Below are positions 1 to 8,994 of a stretch of 64,000 nt of DNA, piece after piece (the first letter of the stretch is position 1; each line of letters starts with the position of its first letter). A model generated the notes under the pieces. The model did no database searches. It had not been told where the DNA came from and saw only the letters and a list, made by a program, of their open reading frames with translations. Location of the stretch: positions 62,001-126,000 of the forward strand of contig BTUW01000005.1 in the NCBI GenBank assembly GCA_045863055.1. Reading direction: 5' to 3'. Source of the DNA: UTCHB3 sp008363265. Its GTDB lineage: Bacteria; Bacteroidota; Ignavibacteria; Ignavibacteriales; Ignavibacteriaceae. The position numbers and the translations under genes are program-made.

Positions 1-22
1 CTTGGTTTAGCCGGGGGCTCAA

Positions 23-892
23 ATGGCTGAACGGTGGAAGAATATATCGTTGATTATTATCATTCTGCTTTTAGCCTCAGGAGCAAGTTTTCCCCAAGAC
101 CCGGAACTTGTCTCCCGGTTAAATTCGCAAGTCGTCATAATTCTTACTGACATTGGTGCAATGGGAAGTGGCTTCTTTGTGAGTGATAAAGGTTATGTAG
201 CGACGAATTCGCACGTAATTCAGGGGGCATCAAAATTTGTTGTCAAATTTCAAAACTCTAAAGAGTTCTTTGAAGCAAAGCTCGTACATTCATTTGATGA
301 TTTCGAAGAAGTAAAAACCAACGATCTTGCAATTCTTAAAGTTCTCTCGAGTCCAAAATATTTACCGGTTGAGTTAAAACCGGGAGATCCTCAACAAGGA
401 GAAAGCGTAGTCGCGCTCGGGTTTCCGGGGGCTACGGTTCAATACCAGGATTTCGACGGGATAATAAGAAGCAATCTGACCAAGGGAGTTGTATCAAGTT
501 ACAGTGATGAGTTTATTTTTACAGACGCCGCAATTAATCCCGGAAATTCAGGTGGACCTATGTTCAACATTGACGGTGAAGTAATTGGGATCAATAGTGC
601 AAAAATCAACGCTCAGGACGTTGATAATGTAGGTATTGCCATCAAAGTTGAGTATTTGGTGCGGCTTCTTGACCGGCTCGGTATAGAGTATGAACTTGCT
701 TCAGGCAGCAAGATCGAAAAGAAACAGGATAAATCGCCTGAGGTTAAAGAAAAAGTAAATAACAACCCGGATTCAAAATCGGGTCAGAAAAGTAAGAGCG
801 GCAAAGCCACGACAATCTTTCTTGTTTTATTCGGAGTGATCATTGTTGTTGGTGGGATAATATTTGTTTTTATTCTCAATAAGAAAAGTTAA
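23..892 (+). CDS. S1C (HtrA/Deg-like) serine protease, membrane-tethered, no PDZ
   Basis: Trypsin-fold serine protease of the HtrA/Deg (S1C) type. The triad is visible: His64 in TNSHVIQG, Asp101 in KTNDLAIL and Ser176 in NPGNSGGPM. An N-terminal hydrophobic stretch (about 8-22) acts as signal or anchor, and a second hydrophobic segment (about 264-285) near the C-terminus follows a Lys/Ser-rich linker (229-262). With 289 residues there is no room for the PDZ domains of DegP/DegS, so substrate choice must come from elsewhere. The active domain most likely faces the periplasm. It is first in a tightly packed twelve-gene run; the next ATG lies 3 bases past its stop. A TAG at 8-10 may end an upstream gene outside the window. 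The protease family is certain; the role in the island is inferred. Confidence 0.88.
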   Translation: MAERWKNISLIIIILLLASGASFPQDPELVSRLNSQVVIILTDIGAMGSGFFVSDKGYVATNSHVIQGASKFVVKFQNSKEFFEAKLVHSFDDFEEVKTNDLAILKVLSSPKYLPVELKPGDPQQGESVVALGFPGATVQYQDFDGIIRSNLTKGVVSSYSDEFIFTDAAINPGNSGGPMFNIDGEVIGINSAKINAQDVDNVGIAIKVEYLVRLLDRLGIEYELASGSKIEKKQDKSPEVKEKVNNNPDSKSGQKSKSGKATTIFLVLFGVIIVVGGIIFVFILNKKS

Positions 893-895
893 TGT

Positions 896-2176
896 ATGAA
901 AAATTTATACAGTTTCATTTTGGTCATCCTAGTTGTACTTTTTTTTATCGGTTGTGGAAAGTCGAAATTCCCTGAATGGGATTACAAAGCGGAAAGAGAA
1001 AACATTACACTGGTCTCTGATGATCAGATGTTGGATATTGACGCGGAGATATTTGCTGACGCAACGGTTTCCATGTCTGGTTTTTCCACTGATCCCAATT
1101 CCCGGTACAATAAGTTTATTGACGATTTGTCATCAGTGGTCCAAACAGCGTTTAAATCTTCCAAAGTAAAGTTTTTTAGATTTGGTGCTAATTCAACCGA
1201 AATTGCCGAAGCCAAATTTCTCGAGGCAAAAAAACCATCGTTTTATAGTGAATCTCTTACGAACATCGATGAAGTCATCAAGCAAACCAAGAAGACCAAA
1301 ATATCGATAGTTTTAACTGATCTTTTTCAGGACCAAAAGAATCTGATCGCTGTAGTGACCAATCTTAAAACAAGTTGTCTTGAAAAGGGTTTGTCACTTG
1401 CCATTCTGGGAATAGCGAGTGAATTTGACGGTAAAGTGTATGATGCGAATGTGGCTCCATTCGATTATAAGACCACTGAAAAATCACCGGCAACTTTTCG
1501 CCCATTCTACGCTTTCATGATCGGAAGCGATGTTCATTTGGAGAAATTTTACAAGAACCTTGCCGGTAAAAATCCGGGCTACAAAGACAATTTCATTCTG
1601 ATCACGAATAAATATGTGTCAAACTTCGAAGTGGTGGTTGATAAAGACAAAGAAAGTAAGGGTCTGAAAAAAAAGAGAAGTGATGACAATGATCCTTTCA
1701 ATTCATCTCATTTCTGGGTGATGTCAACTCCCTCTCAGAAGTTCAATCTTGTTTGGAAGTTACAATTCCCGGGTTACGTCCCTCCCCTTAACTCGGAGAA
1801 CATTAAGTTCGTGGTTAAAAAACAGGTTTATGATCCCAAAAGTGAAAGTTATTCTAAAGAAGAAGACACTAAAGATTTGCAGATCAAAGTGACAGATGGA
1901 ACTCCAGGGAGCAAGATCACATCTGCAGTCGTCACATCCGAAAGCATTTCAAAAGGGACAAGCGGTTACAAAATTTTCATGGAAGTTGATCCGGACACCC
2001 GGGTATCCCTACCCAAATGGGTCACAAACTTCAGTTCTGATGATCCTTCTCCCTCAAGAGGTCCGAATAAAACCCTTAACCTTGAAAAATTTGTGTCCGA
2101 TCTTATAAAGGCGAGTTGGGTGTTGGGTCAGCCCAAACTTGGAGTTGCATTCTTAACAATTAATGTTGAAAAATAG
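896..2176 (+). CDS. Lipoprotein with VWA-like domain
   Basis: Predicted lipoprotein: a hydrophobic signal peptide ends in a lipobox with Cys20 (FIGC). Residues about 46-185 look like a von Willebrand factor A fold. D55-x-T-x-S59 (DATVS) stands where the MIDAS DxSxS motif belongs, and VLTDLFQD (about 139-146) resembles the later strand carrying the MIDAS aspartate. The C-terminal half (about 230-426) is not recognised and seems beta-rich. VWA domains usually bind partner proteins through a metal ion, so a scaffold or substrate-presenting part next to the upstream protease is plausible. The VWA call rests on motif spacing only. Confidence 0.6.
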   Translation: MKNLYSFILVILVVLFFIGCGKSKFPEWDYKAERENITLVSDDQMLDIDAEIFADATVSMSGFSTDPNSRYNKFIDDLSSVVQTAFKSSKVKFFRFGANSTEIAEAKFLEAKKPSFYSESLTNIDEVIKQTKKTKISIVLTDLFQDQKNLIAVVTNLKTSCLEKGLSLAILGIASEFDGKVYDANVAPFDYKTTEKSPATFRPFYAFMIGSDVHLEKFYKNLAGKNPGYKDNFILITNKYVSNFEVVVDKDKESKGLKKKRSDDNDPFNSSHFWVMSTPSQKFNLVWKLQFPGYVPPLNSENIKFVVKKQVYDPKSESYSKEEDTKDLQIKVTDGTPGSKITSAVVTSESISKGTSGYKIFMEVDPDTRVSLPKWVTNFSSDDPSPSRGPNKTLNLEKFVSDLIKASWVLGQPKLGVAFLTINVEK

Positions 2177-2185
2177 AGGTACCTT

Positions 2186-2662
2186 ATGTCAGAATCAAGC
2201 GGAATGAGAACATCACCCACCAATATGGTTATGGGGTTTTTTACAGTGATTGTCCTGTGGCTTCTTTTAAGTGTGGCACCCGGATATTTAATTGCCGGAG
2301 AGATAACACTGGACAATATCTCACAGGATGAATGGTTTACAAACTATCTGATGGCCACCGGTGGAACAATCGTACTTGTGTATTTCCTGGTTGTCGTGTG
2401 GTTCTCGTATGGGAGTAAAACTGAAGTACTTGAGAAAATGAATGAGGCAACTACAAAGTACAGGACATTGTTCATGTTGTCAATCATCCTGGGTGTGGTC
2501 GGGTCTCTCGCTATGATTATTCTGTTTCTTGGTGAGGGGAATGATCTCTCATTTATTGTTATTGACTCTGCATTATTGATAACCTCATCTGCACTGGGTT
2601 TTTGGTTAAGTACTTTTCTTTTTTCGCCAAAATATGTTGAATATATACCATTCGGCAAATAA
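2186..2662 (+). CDS. Small four-helix membrane protein
   Basis: A 158-residue protein with four hydrophobic segments (about 15-37, 56-76, 94-116, 121-146). A charged stretch at about 77-93 between helices 2 and 3 is probably cytosolic. No family recognised. It lies 9 bases after the lipoprotein gene and 15 before the tubulin-like gene, so a role as inner-membrane part of the same assembly is inferred from position only. Confidence 0.75.
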   Translation: MSESSGMRTSPTNMVMGFFTVIVLWLLLSVAPGYLIAGEITLDNISQDEWFTNYLMATGGTIVLVYFLVVVWFSYGSKTEVLEKMNEATTKYRTLFMLSIILGVVGSLAMIILFLGEGNDLSFIVIDSALLITSSALGFWLSTFLFSPKYVEYIPFGK

Positions 2663-2677
2663 AATTTCGAGGAACAT

Positions 2678-4186
2678 ATGTCTAATTACGTAATTTCAAT
2701 TGGTGGATCTGGCTCAAGGTCGGTGGAGGCACTTGTCCATATGTGCGCCGCAGGACTGGGACCCAAGGATCTGAATATTATCTTTGTTGATCCTGATAAA
2801 TCCAATGGCAATCTTACAAAGGCACAAGAAGTGCTCGTGGAATATATGAATACCCGAAAGATGCTCGTGGATAATGGCATCAAACTCGGAGAGGGAGATT
2901 TCTACTATACCGATTTTGGGAACACCACAGAGAATCACTGGGGAATATTTACAAAAGATAATAATACCCTTGAAAAGTTTATTAACTTTTCCACTCTTTC
3001 CGAAATTGAAAAAGATTTTATCAAAACCCTCTACTCAACTGACGAACTCCAAACCCAACTTGATGAGGGATTCAGGGGGCATCCTTCAATCGGAGCTCTC
3101 GTGATGTCATTGGTGGATTTTGAACAGGAACCTTGGAAGAGTTTTTGGAACTCGGTTATCAGTTTATCTACCGAAAGGAGCACAAAGGTATTTATCTTTG
3201 GGAGTATTTTTGGTGGTACCGGTGCAGCCGGCCTGCCAACCATTGCCAAGATAATTAAAGGACACAAAGATATCGGATTGGCCGATGGCAAATCAAAAGT
3301 TGACTTGGGGGGCACGTTATTACTACCATACTTCACCTTTGAACTACCTAAACAAGGGACAAAGGGCCTGTTTGTTACCGTTAATGACTTCCCACTTGCT
3401 GCCAAAGCAGCACTGAAGTTTTATGGTTCAGAGGATACAGGTTTTGACGATATCTATTTGCTTGGAGAAATAACCGAGAACAGTTTGGGGGAATTCAGTA
3501 CCGGGACACAAAGTCAGAAAAATAAAAGTCATTATGTGGAGCTTCTTGCTGCGTTTTCTTCTTTGGATTTCTTCCACACTTTAAAGCCTCCTACAGACAC
3601 AAAAAAGAGAGTATTCCTCTCTGCCAGGAATGATAATGATCAAATCAGATGGGAAGAGATACCTTATTCAAGAGAAGCCAATACCCGGTTCCACCATCAA
3701 AAAGTGTTTGGTAGTGTTGAAGAATTCACAACATTTTTATATGTTAAGGAAAAATTCTTTAATGATGTCGTCCTTGAAGAGCTTAAAAAGTCAACTAATT
3801 ATAGAGCGCCTTGGTATAAGAATACATTCGATACTGAAATCAATTTAACGAAGGATAACGGAATTCATCCTAAGGTAAGCGAAGCTTTAAGACAGTTGAT
3901 AAAATACCGGAATTTGTATCAAAGATGGGTATCAGAGATCAGCGAGAATAAAGGCAAGGTGAGTGTCAGATTGTTTAATGTGATGGAACAAAAAGAACAT
4001 TGGGATAAAGATACAGTGGGTAGACTGCTTACCGATAGAAGAACAAAAAAGAAAATACACTTCCTCGACGATATGACGACAATTTCTGATCAAAAAGAAT
4101 TCCAAAACCAGGTCAAAAGCGTTAAGGAGCCTTTTTTCAGGCTGTATTCGTTGACTAAACAATCCACACACAAGTTTTTAGGGTGA
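2678..4186 (+). CDS. Tubulin-like GTPase (Tubulin_2 type)
   Basis: The protein opens with a nucleotide-binding turn (ISIGGSGSRS, residues 6-15), and residues 175-185 (GSIFGGTGAAG) match the glycine-rich tubulin/FtsZ signature GGGTGSG. The strand and acidic turn NIIFVDPDKSN (33-43) also fit a Rossmann-like GTPase start. At 502 residues it is longer than FtsZ and fits the bacterial 'tubulin-like' family known from sequence only. It is not FtsZ, because the surrounding genes are not a cell-division cluster. It probably binds GTP and may polymerise; that is family-based inference. The next gene, an actin-like ATPase, starts 4 bases after its stop, pairing two cytoskeletal-type NTPases. Confidence 0.75.
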   Translation: MSNYVISIGGSGSRSVEALVHMCAAGLGPKDLNIIFVDPDKSNGNLTKAQEVLVEYMNTRKMLVDNGIKLGEGDFYYTDFGNTTENHWGIFTKDNNTLEKFINFSTLSEIEKDFIKTLYSTDELQTQLDEGFRGHPSIGALVMSLVDFEQEPWKSFWNSVISLSTERSTKVFIFGSIFGGTGAAGLPTIAKIIKGHKDIGLADGKSKVDLGGTLLLPYFTFELPKQGTKGLFVTVNDFPLAAKAALKFYGSEDTGFDDIYLLGEITENSLGEFSTGTQSQKNKSHYVELLAAFSSLDFFHTLKPPTDTKKRVFLSARNDNDQIRWEEIPYSREANTRFHHQKVFGSVEEFTTFLYVKEKFFNDVVLEELKKSTNYRAPWYKNTFDTEINLTKDNGIHPKVSEALRQLIKYRNLYQRWVSEISENKGKVSVRLFNVMEQKEHWDKDTVGRLLTDRRTKKKIHFLDDMTTISDQKEFQNQVKSVKEPFFRLYSLTKQSTHKFLG

Positions 4187-4190
4187 TACC

Positions 4191-7100
4191 ATGTCAGAAC
4201 AAGAATTAAGTAATAAATCACATTTCCTCCCCGAACATGAGGTAAAAGCTTTCCTCACCGTCTCAAAACTTCAGGTGTTTGAGAGTCAAGGTGTGGAACT
4301 TCTTGATCAGGTTAGTGAAGCTATCAAAGCACCTGATGCAAGTAAGACTCGAACCGTTAGTTCAATTCCTACAATTTTTGCCAGACCGTTGCTGTTTAAA
4401 ATGGCACTGTTTGATCCAAATCATCCCTTGCACTCGGAAATTACAGATGAGTGGCGTGGGTTAATTTCCTGTTTCATACTTTCACATCTTCTACCCTTGG
4501 ATATCAAGTGTGAAGAAGTTTCTTACAACGAAAAATCTAAATTTTTTAGGGGTTATAAAGAATTGATCCCTAAAGTTCCTCTGAAACTTGGTCGAAATGA
4601 ACCCGGCTCAAAGGTTGAATATTCTTGGTCAGAACCATTTGTAATTCGCATTAATGATAAAATTGGTGATAATGTCAAAAGAATGATTGTAGGAGGTACT
4701 TCGCCCTATACACTCTTTTATACCTCCCCAAACTATACAGAAGCGGCGAAATCCTTGGCAACTAAAGGTTTTCCCACTCGCAAGAAGCCAAACGAGGATA
4801 TTACTGTTTTTTCGCAGCCGTATACAGATGAACATATCTTAATCGTTAAGAAATGGCTTGATCAAATGATCGGCGATAGTGGAAGATTGAAAAATGCTTT
4901 TTCGGATGAAGACGATGTTCAGATTTATAAAAGAGATATACTTGATCTATTCAGTAAATGGCAAACTGATCTTCAGAAAATTATAGATGAAAGATCACTT
5001 AACAGTACTGAGCCTGTAAAAGATCTAAACGTACTTGTTGAGGGAGAGTCTACACCATTCCCGTTTCCATTGGCTGACTATAAACTTTACAGGCTGGCTT
5101 CCTCACCCATGATAGCAAAGCAAGTGGGTGCAAACTCTGATATTTTTCTGAAAGCCACTAATCTTACTGAAAGTAGAATCGTTGTTTGTGACGAAACACT
5201 AAATATCGCCGGGGATCTTGTGATCTATAACAGTCTGAAAAAGAGCACAATAGGCGATTGGCGAAACTTGTTTAAAGGTGCTTCAGGCGATAGCATTGGG
5301 AGTCAGAAATTACCAGATGGTGTAAAATGGATCGTCCCGGGAAGATATTTCCTTTCAAACGAATTGATAGCAGTAAGAAGTGAAGTTCCATTCACAAAGT
5401 CGCTGGGATCTGAGATTCCAACAGATGGAACAGGCTATATTATAACCGGGGGCGACCGGTTTGTTTTGCCCTTTAATAGAGAATTTCTGGATCTTTTTAC
5501 CAGCAGTCAGGATATTATTGATATACTGTCCCCTGCCTTTGAGATGAAGAATGGCAATATTGAGTTCTCTTTCACTCTGAAAATTCAGTACCTTGGGAAA
5601 TTGGTTGATGTTCGAGTCAAAAAAGAATATGCTTATAAGCCTAATGACGAGGAGGGTCAGATCATCGAGGTGGATGGTCCTCCCCTGTTGGCGTTTTGGC
5701 CTCACTTCTATCATGAAAAATGGAACAGGTACTTCATTTACAAAAGAAAAATTGTGAAAAATGGTGAACTGGAATTCGACTTTGAGCCGTATTCATTTGT
5801 TCATGGAATGCCTGAAATAAAAGACTCTGCTGAATACATTAACTATGATGTGACTGAGATAGACAGATTTCCCGAAGCGATGATAGTAAAATACAGGTCA
5901 CATCCAGTTGGTTCGATTCTTATATCGAAAGGTCAACAAGGGGATGCGAAGCTCGATCGATATTCCGTGCAGGATAATGGTAAGGATATTAACTTCGGTG
6001 TGGATTTTGGTACCTCAAATACAAATCTATGGTTTAAGCAGGGAAATGAAGTCAGTCCAAGTGTACTGAAGGTTGGGGTTATGCCAAGGGTATTAACTGA
6101 AACTAACTTTAGTGCAACAGTAGATAATTTGGCAACCACTTTTTTTGCATATGAAGAGCCCAACATTCCCTTTGCAACCGTGGTTAAAAAACTTATCCCA
6201 AATGCAAAAAGACCAATTTTTGATGGTGTGATTCAATTTGTTACAGATCCCAATATCGACAACTCGGATGATCTTCTCGAGACAAATATCAAGTGGGGTG
6301 GTGATGATTGGTCCATACGTGATCTATTCGTTGAACACATGCTGCTTATCCTGTGCGCCGAAGCCAGAAAAAGAGGTGCTGCCAAGATCAATATCAATGT
6401 TAGCTATCCCCTGACCTACTCAGACATGATGCGGTCAACATACATTAGCACATTCAATAACCTGATTGAACAGAAGTTCAATTGGTACGGCGGCGAAAAA
6501 TGTATCACGGTCAATGATGAAGCCAGGGGTTTAAGTGTTGATGCCTATACTGAATCGGTAGCTGTTGGAAAATATTTCAAAGCAAAAGGTTCGAATATCA
6601 TGAGTGCTGTCTGCGTTGACGTCGGAGGTGGAACAAGTGATATCAGTATATGGGACAGCAACAGTATAATATACCAATCCTCTCTGTATATGGCCGGTAA
6701 TGTTGTTAGTAGTTCTTTTAGAAAGAGTAAGACTTTGAGACAGATTGTTTTCAGAGACTTGGATGAAATGCAGGACGCTTTAGTGAATATTCTTTCTAAA
6801 AACATCAAGAATGAGAATGTATCCGAAGAAGACTCTTTTTTTGCAACAACTTTTAACCTGTTGTTAAAAAAATATGGTAAATCAATTGACCGCAGGTTGC
6901 CGAATCTTTTTAACGATCCAATATTCAATCAATTTAGAACTATTCTGATCGTTGAATTCGCGGCGATTGTTTATTACTGTGGAATGATAATTCAAAAACT
7001 CAGGCAACAAAGCAATCGACCCCTAAAAGCAATGCCTAACATTTATTGGGCTGGCGGGGCATCCTCTTTCATTAAGTGGATTGATTATGGATCTGAAATG

Positions 7101-7772
7101 CTGCCAAAATCTACATCGCATATTATCTTCTCAGAAATATTAAAATCATTCTATTACACAAATGAAGAAAAGAATGCATCTGGATTCAAACCTTCTCCTT
7201 CCGATTGTATATTGACAGACAAACCAAAATCAGAATGTGCTTCCGGATTGTTGCTCGATGCTACCACTATCGGGGATAGTATAGCGTCTGGTTCGGCGAT
7301 CATTGGTGAAAATATTCGGCTAAATTCATCCCAAGGTTCGATTGTTCAATATACATCTGAACTGAATTCGAAACCTGCAAACAAAGTAGCGAATAACCGT
7401 GTTTATAATCCCGAGGAAGCAGAAGAGGCACCACAGGAAGATGAGGATCCCGGAGAAAAATTTTACCGGGAATTTCATGGATTTGTGGCAGTCAAGAATG
7501 GTATAGAGGAACCTACCGAACCGGGAGTCAAGTTTAATGGGTTCATCAATCTGCTAAACATGTTCGGGAGAGATTTCGGAATAATGCAACCCATTAGATT
7601 GGCTGATTACCAATTCCTGAATAAAAATATTATGACTCGGATTCGTGAGTCAGCACTTAAGGCTTCAATGGATAAAGGTGATGGCACCCAAGGTAAAACA
7701 GTGCGTGTCGAACCTATTTTCATTATCGAAGTCAAGGAACTGATCAAAGAAATGATAAAGAAACTTCCCTGA
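4191..7772 (+). CDS. Large protein with C-terminal actin/Hsp70-type (ASKHA) ATPase domain, SrfB-like
   Basis: This 1193-residue protein has two parts. Residues 1 to about 590 match nothing I recognise. From about 600 there is an actin/Hsp70-superfamily ATPase: phosphate-1 loop GVDFGTSNTN (about 602-611), phosphate-2 loop VDVGGGTSDIS (about 808-818) and an adenosine-loop element WAGGASSF (about 952-959). An acidic linker (about 1072-1085, EEAEEAPQEDED) precedes a C-terminal tail of about 100 residues. Size and layout recall SrfB-type proteins, which also accompany tubulin-like genes, but I cannot confirm membership. No membrane segment is apparent, so it is probably cytosolic. Gene spacing (4 bases before, 12 after) places it in the operon. 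It may be a filament-forming or switch ATPase working with the tubulin-like protein. Confidence 0.72.
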   Translation: MSEQELSNKSHFLPEHEVKAFLTVSKLQVFESQGVELLDQVSEAIKAPDASKTRTVSSIPTIFARPLLFKMALFDPNHPLHSEITDEWRGLISCFILSHLLPLDIKCEEVSYNEKSKFFRGYKELIPKVPLKLGRNEPGSKVEYSWSEPFVIRINDKIGDNVKRMIVGGTSPYTLFYTSPNYTEAAKSLATKGFPTRKKPNEDITVFSQPYTDEHILIVKKWLDQMIGDSGRLKNAFSDEDDVQIYKRDILDLFSKWQTDLQKIIDERSLNSTEPVKDLNVLVEGESTPFPFPLADYKLYRLASSPMIAKQVGANSDIFLKATNLTESRIVVCDETLNIAGDLVIYNSLKKSTIGDWRNLFKGASGDSIGSQKLPDGVKWIVPGRYFLSNELIAVRSEVPFTKSLGSEIPTDGTGYIITGGDRFVLPFNREFLDLFTSSQDIIDILSPAFEMKNGNIEFSFTLKIQYLGKLVDVRVKKEYAYKPNDEEGQIIEVDGPPLLAFWPHFYHEKWNRYFIYKRKIVKNGELEFDFEPYSFVHGMPEIKDSAEYINYDVTEIDRFPEAMIVKYRSHPVGSILISKGQQGDAKLDRYSVQDNGKDINFGVDFGTSNTNLWFKQGNEVSPSVLKVGVMPRVLTETNFSATVDNLATTFFAYEEPNIPFATVVKKLIPNAKRPIFDGVIQFVTDPNIDNSDDLLETNIKWGGDDWSIRDLFVEHMLLILCAEARKRGAAKININVSYPLTYSDMMRSTYISTFNNLIEQKFNWYGGEKCITVNDEARGLSVDAYTESVAVGKYFKAKGSNIMSAVCVDVGGGTSDISIWDSNSIIYQSSLYMAGNVVSSSFRKSKTLRQIVFRDLDEMQDALVNILSKNIKNENVSEEDSFFATTFNLLLKKYGKSIDRRLPNLFNDPIFNQFRTILIVEFAAIVYYCGMIIQKLRQQSNRPLKAMPNIYWAGGASSFIKWIDYGSEMLPKSTSHIIFSEILKSFYYTNEEKNASGFKPSPSDCILTDKPKSECASGLLLDATTIGDSIASGSAIIGENIRLNSSQGSIVQYTSELNSKPANKVANNRVYNPEEAEEAPQEDEDPGEKFYREFHGFVAVKNGIEEPTEPGVKFNGFINLLNMFGRDFGIMQPIRLADYQFLNKNIMTRIRESALKASMDKGDGTQGKTVRVEPIFIIEVKELIKEMIKKLP

Positions 7773-7784
7773 AAGTGAGATTCC

Positions 7785-8993
7785 TTGTCAGGTATAATTA
7801 AAATCAGGAAATACTTGCTGATCCTTCTCTGTGGGGTACTTTGCTCAGTTTTTGCGCAGGGTACCTCCGCAAGAACAGTATCGGAAGCGGTTCAATTCTT
7901 TGAGGTCAAGTCACATGAAATGATCGCTGAATTGGAAAAGCTTACTGAAGGGAATTCACAAGGAACCGGCGACAACATCAAACGGTTACTCGGGGATTTG
8001 AAAGAATTCGTGGCAGATTTGGAAGAATACTCTAAATCTACTGATTTTCAAAAAAACAAGAATAAGTCAGCCAAGCCTGATGGAAAATTTGCCAAAAAAT
8101 TTTCCGGACTGGAAAACTCTTATTCAGCCCTGATGGCTACACTTAAGACAGAACAAAAAAAAGAGCAACATAGAGAGCCACCGGACGAAAAGAATCCGGT
8201 AACTAAAGAACAATTCCAAAATAAATCGACATTAGAGGAAAAAATGGATGAACTGATAAATGTCCAGGATACGAACTTATTGATCAATTCTATAACCTTG
8301 GTTTTGATCCTGATAACTTTGTTGATTATTGTATTTCGTAAAGGTAATAAATACGCCGGCAACAATAGTGATTCAGGAATTGGGAGTGAGGAAATCAAGA
8401 AAATAAACTCGACCCTTGCAAATCTTGATCACAGACTTCGAGAACTCCCCAATCAAATCCCCCCGGTTGCACAATCCGAATTGGAAAAAAAACTCGGAGA
8501 GCTTGACACATCAGTAAATACAGTTTCAAAGGGAATAAATACAATAATTGTAGTTCTGAAAGAATTAAAGGACGGCAGGGGTCAAAACAACTTGGCAAAC
8601 CAATCAATTGATGAGAAACCTGCAGCATCATTACAGTCACCTCCCACCGGTACCCTCTTCAACCGTTCACCCAATGATCAGGGTTCTAGTAATTCAGCCC
8701 TGATTCGCTACAGAATCGAAAATAAAAGGGCGGTTCAAGAAAGTATGGGGGCAGAAAAACCGGTCTTTGCTAAAGATCCTCGCGGAGAATTCTGGATCAA
8801 TGAGGTTTCAGGCGAACTCTCTATTGAGGAAAGTAGCTTGTCAGAATTCAATGATCCCACGGGCTTTCTTTCGATGTTTTTTGAACTCAGTCCAAATGGC
8901 TTGAGTCGAAATCCTCTCTTTTATACTAAAAAAGCAAAGGTAAAAAGGGATGGTCAGAAGTGGAGACTTGAATACAAGGGAGAATTGAATTAG
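7785..8993 (+). CDS. Single-span membrane protein with coiled coils on both sides
   Basis: Starts at a TTG 12 bases after the preceding stop; no in-frame ATG lies near, and the TTG gives a proper signal or anchor (about 10-25). Residues 32-130 are charged and helical, probably a periplasmic coiled coil. One transmembrane helix lies at about 165-184. A second helical region follows at about 200-270, and a compact C-terminal domain of about 100 residues ends the protein. The layout suits a linker between envelope and cytosolic parts. It sits directly before the Hsp70 gene (one base apart). No family recognised. Confidence 0.72.
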   Translation: MSGIIKIRKYLLILLCGVLCSVFAQGTSARTVSEAVQFFEVKSHEMIAELEKLTEGNSQGTGDNIKRLLGDLKEFVADLEEYSKSTDFQKNKNKSAKPDGKFAKKFSGLENSYSALMATLKTEQKKEQHREPPDEKNPVTKEQFQNKSTLEEKMDELINVQDTNLLINSITLVLILITLLIIVFRKGNKYAGNNSDSGIGSEEIKKINSTLANLDHRLRELPNQIPPVAQSELEKKLGELDTSVNTVSKGINTIIVVLKELKDGRGQNNLANQSIDEKPAASLQSPPTGTLFNRSPNDQGSSNSALIRYRIENKRAVQESMGAEKPVFAKDPRGEFWINEVSGELSIEESSLSEFNDPTGFLSMFFELSPNGLSRNPLFYTKKAKVKRDGQKWRLEYKGELN

Positions 8994-8994
8994 A

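Noticed and set aside
4191..7772. ParM/MreB-type plasmid or shape filament
   Set aside because: The ATPase domain is fused to a 600-residue unknown region and lies among chaperone genes, with no parR-like or mreCD genes.
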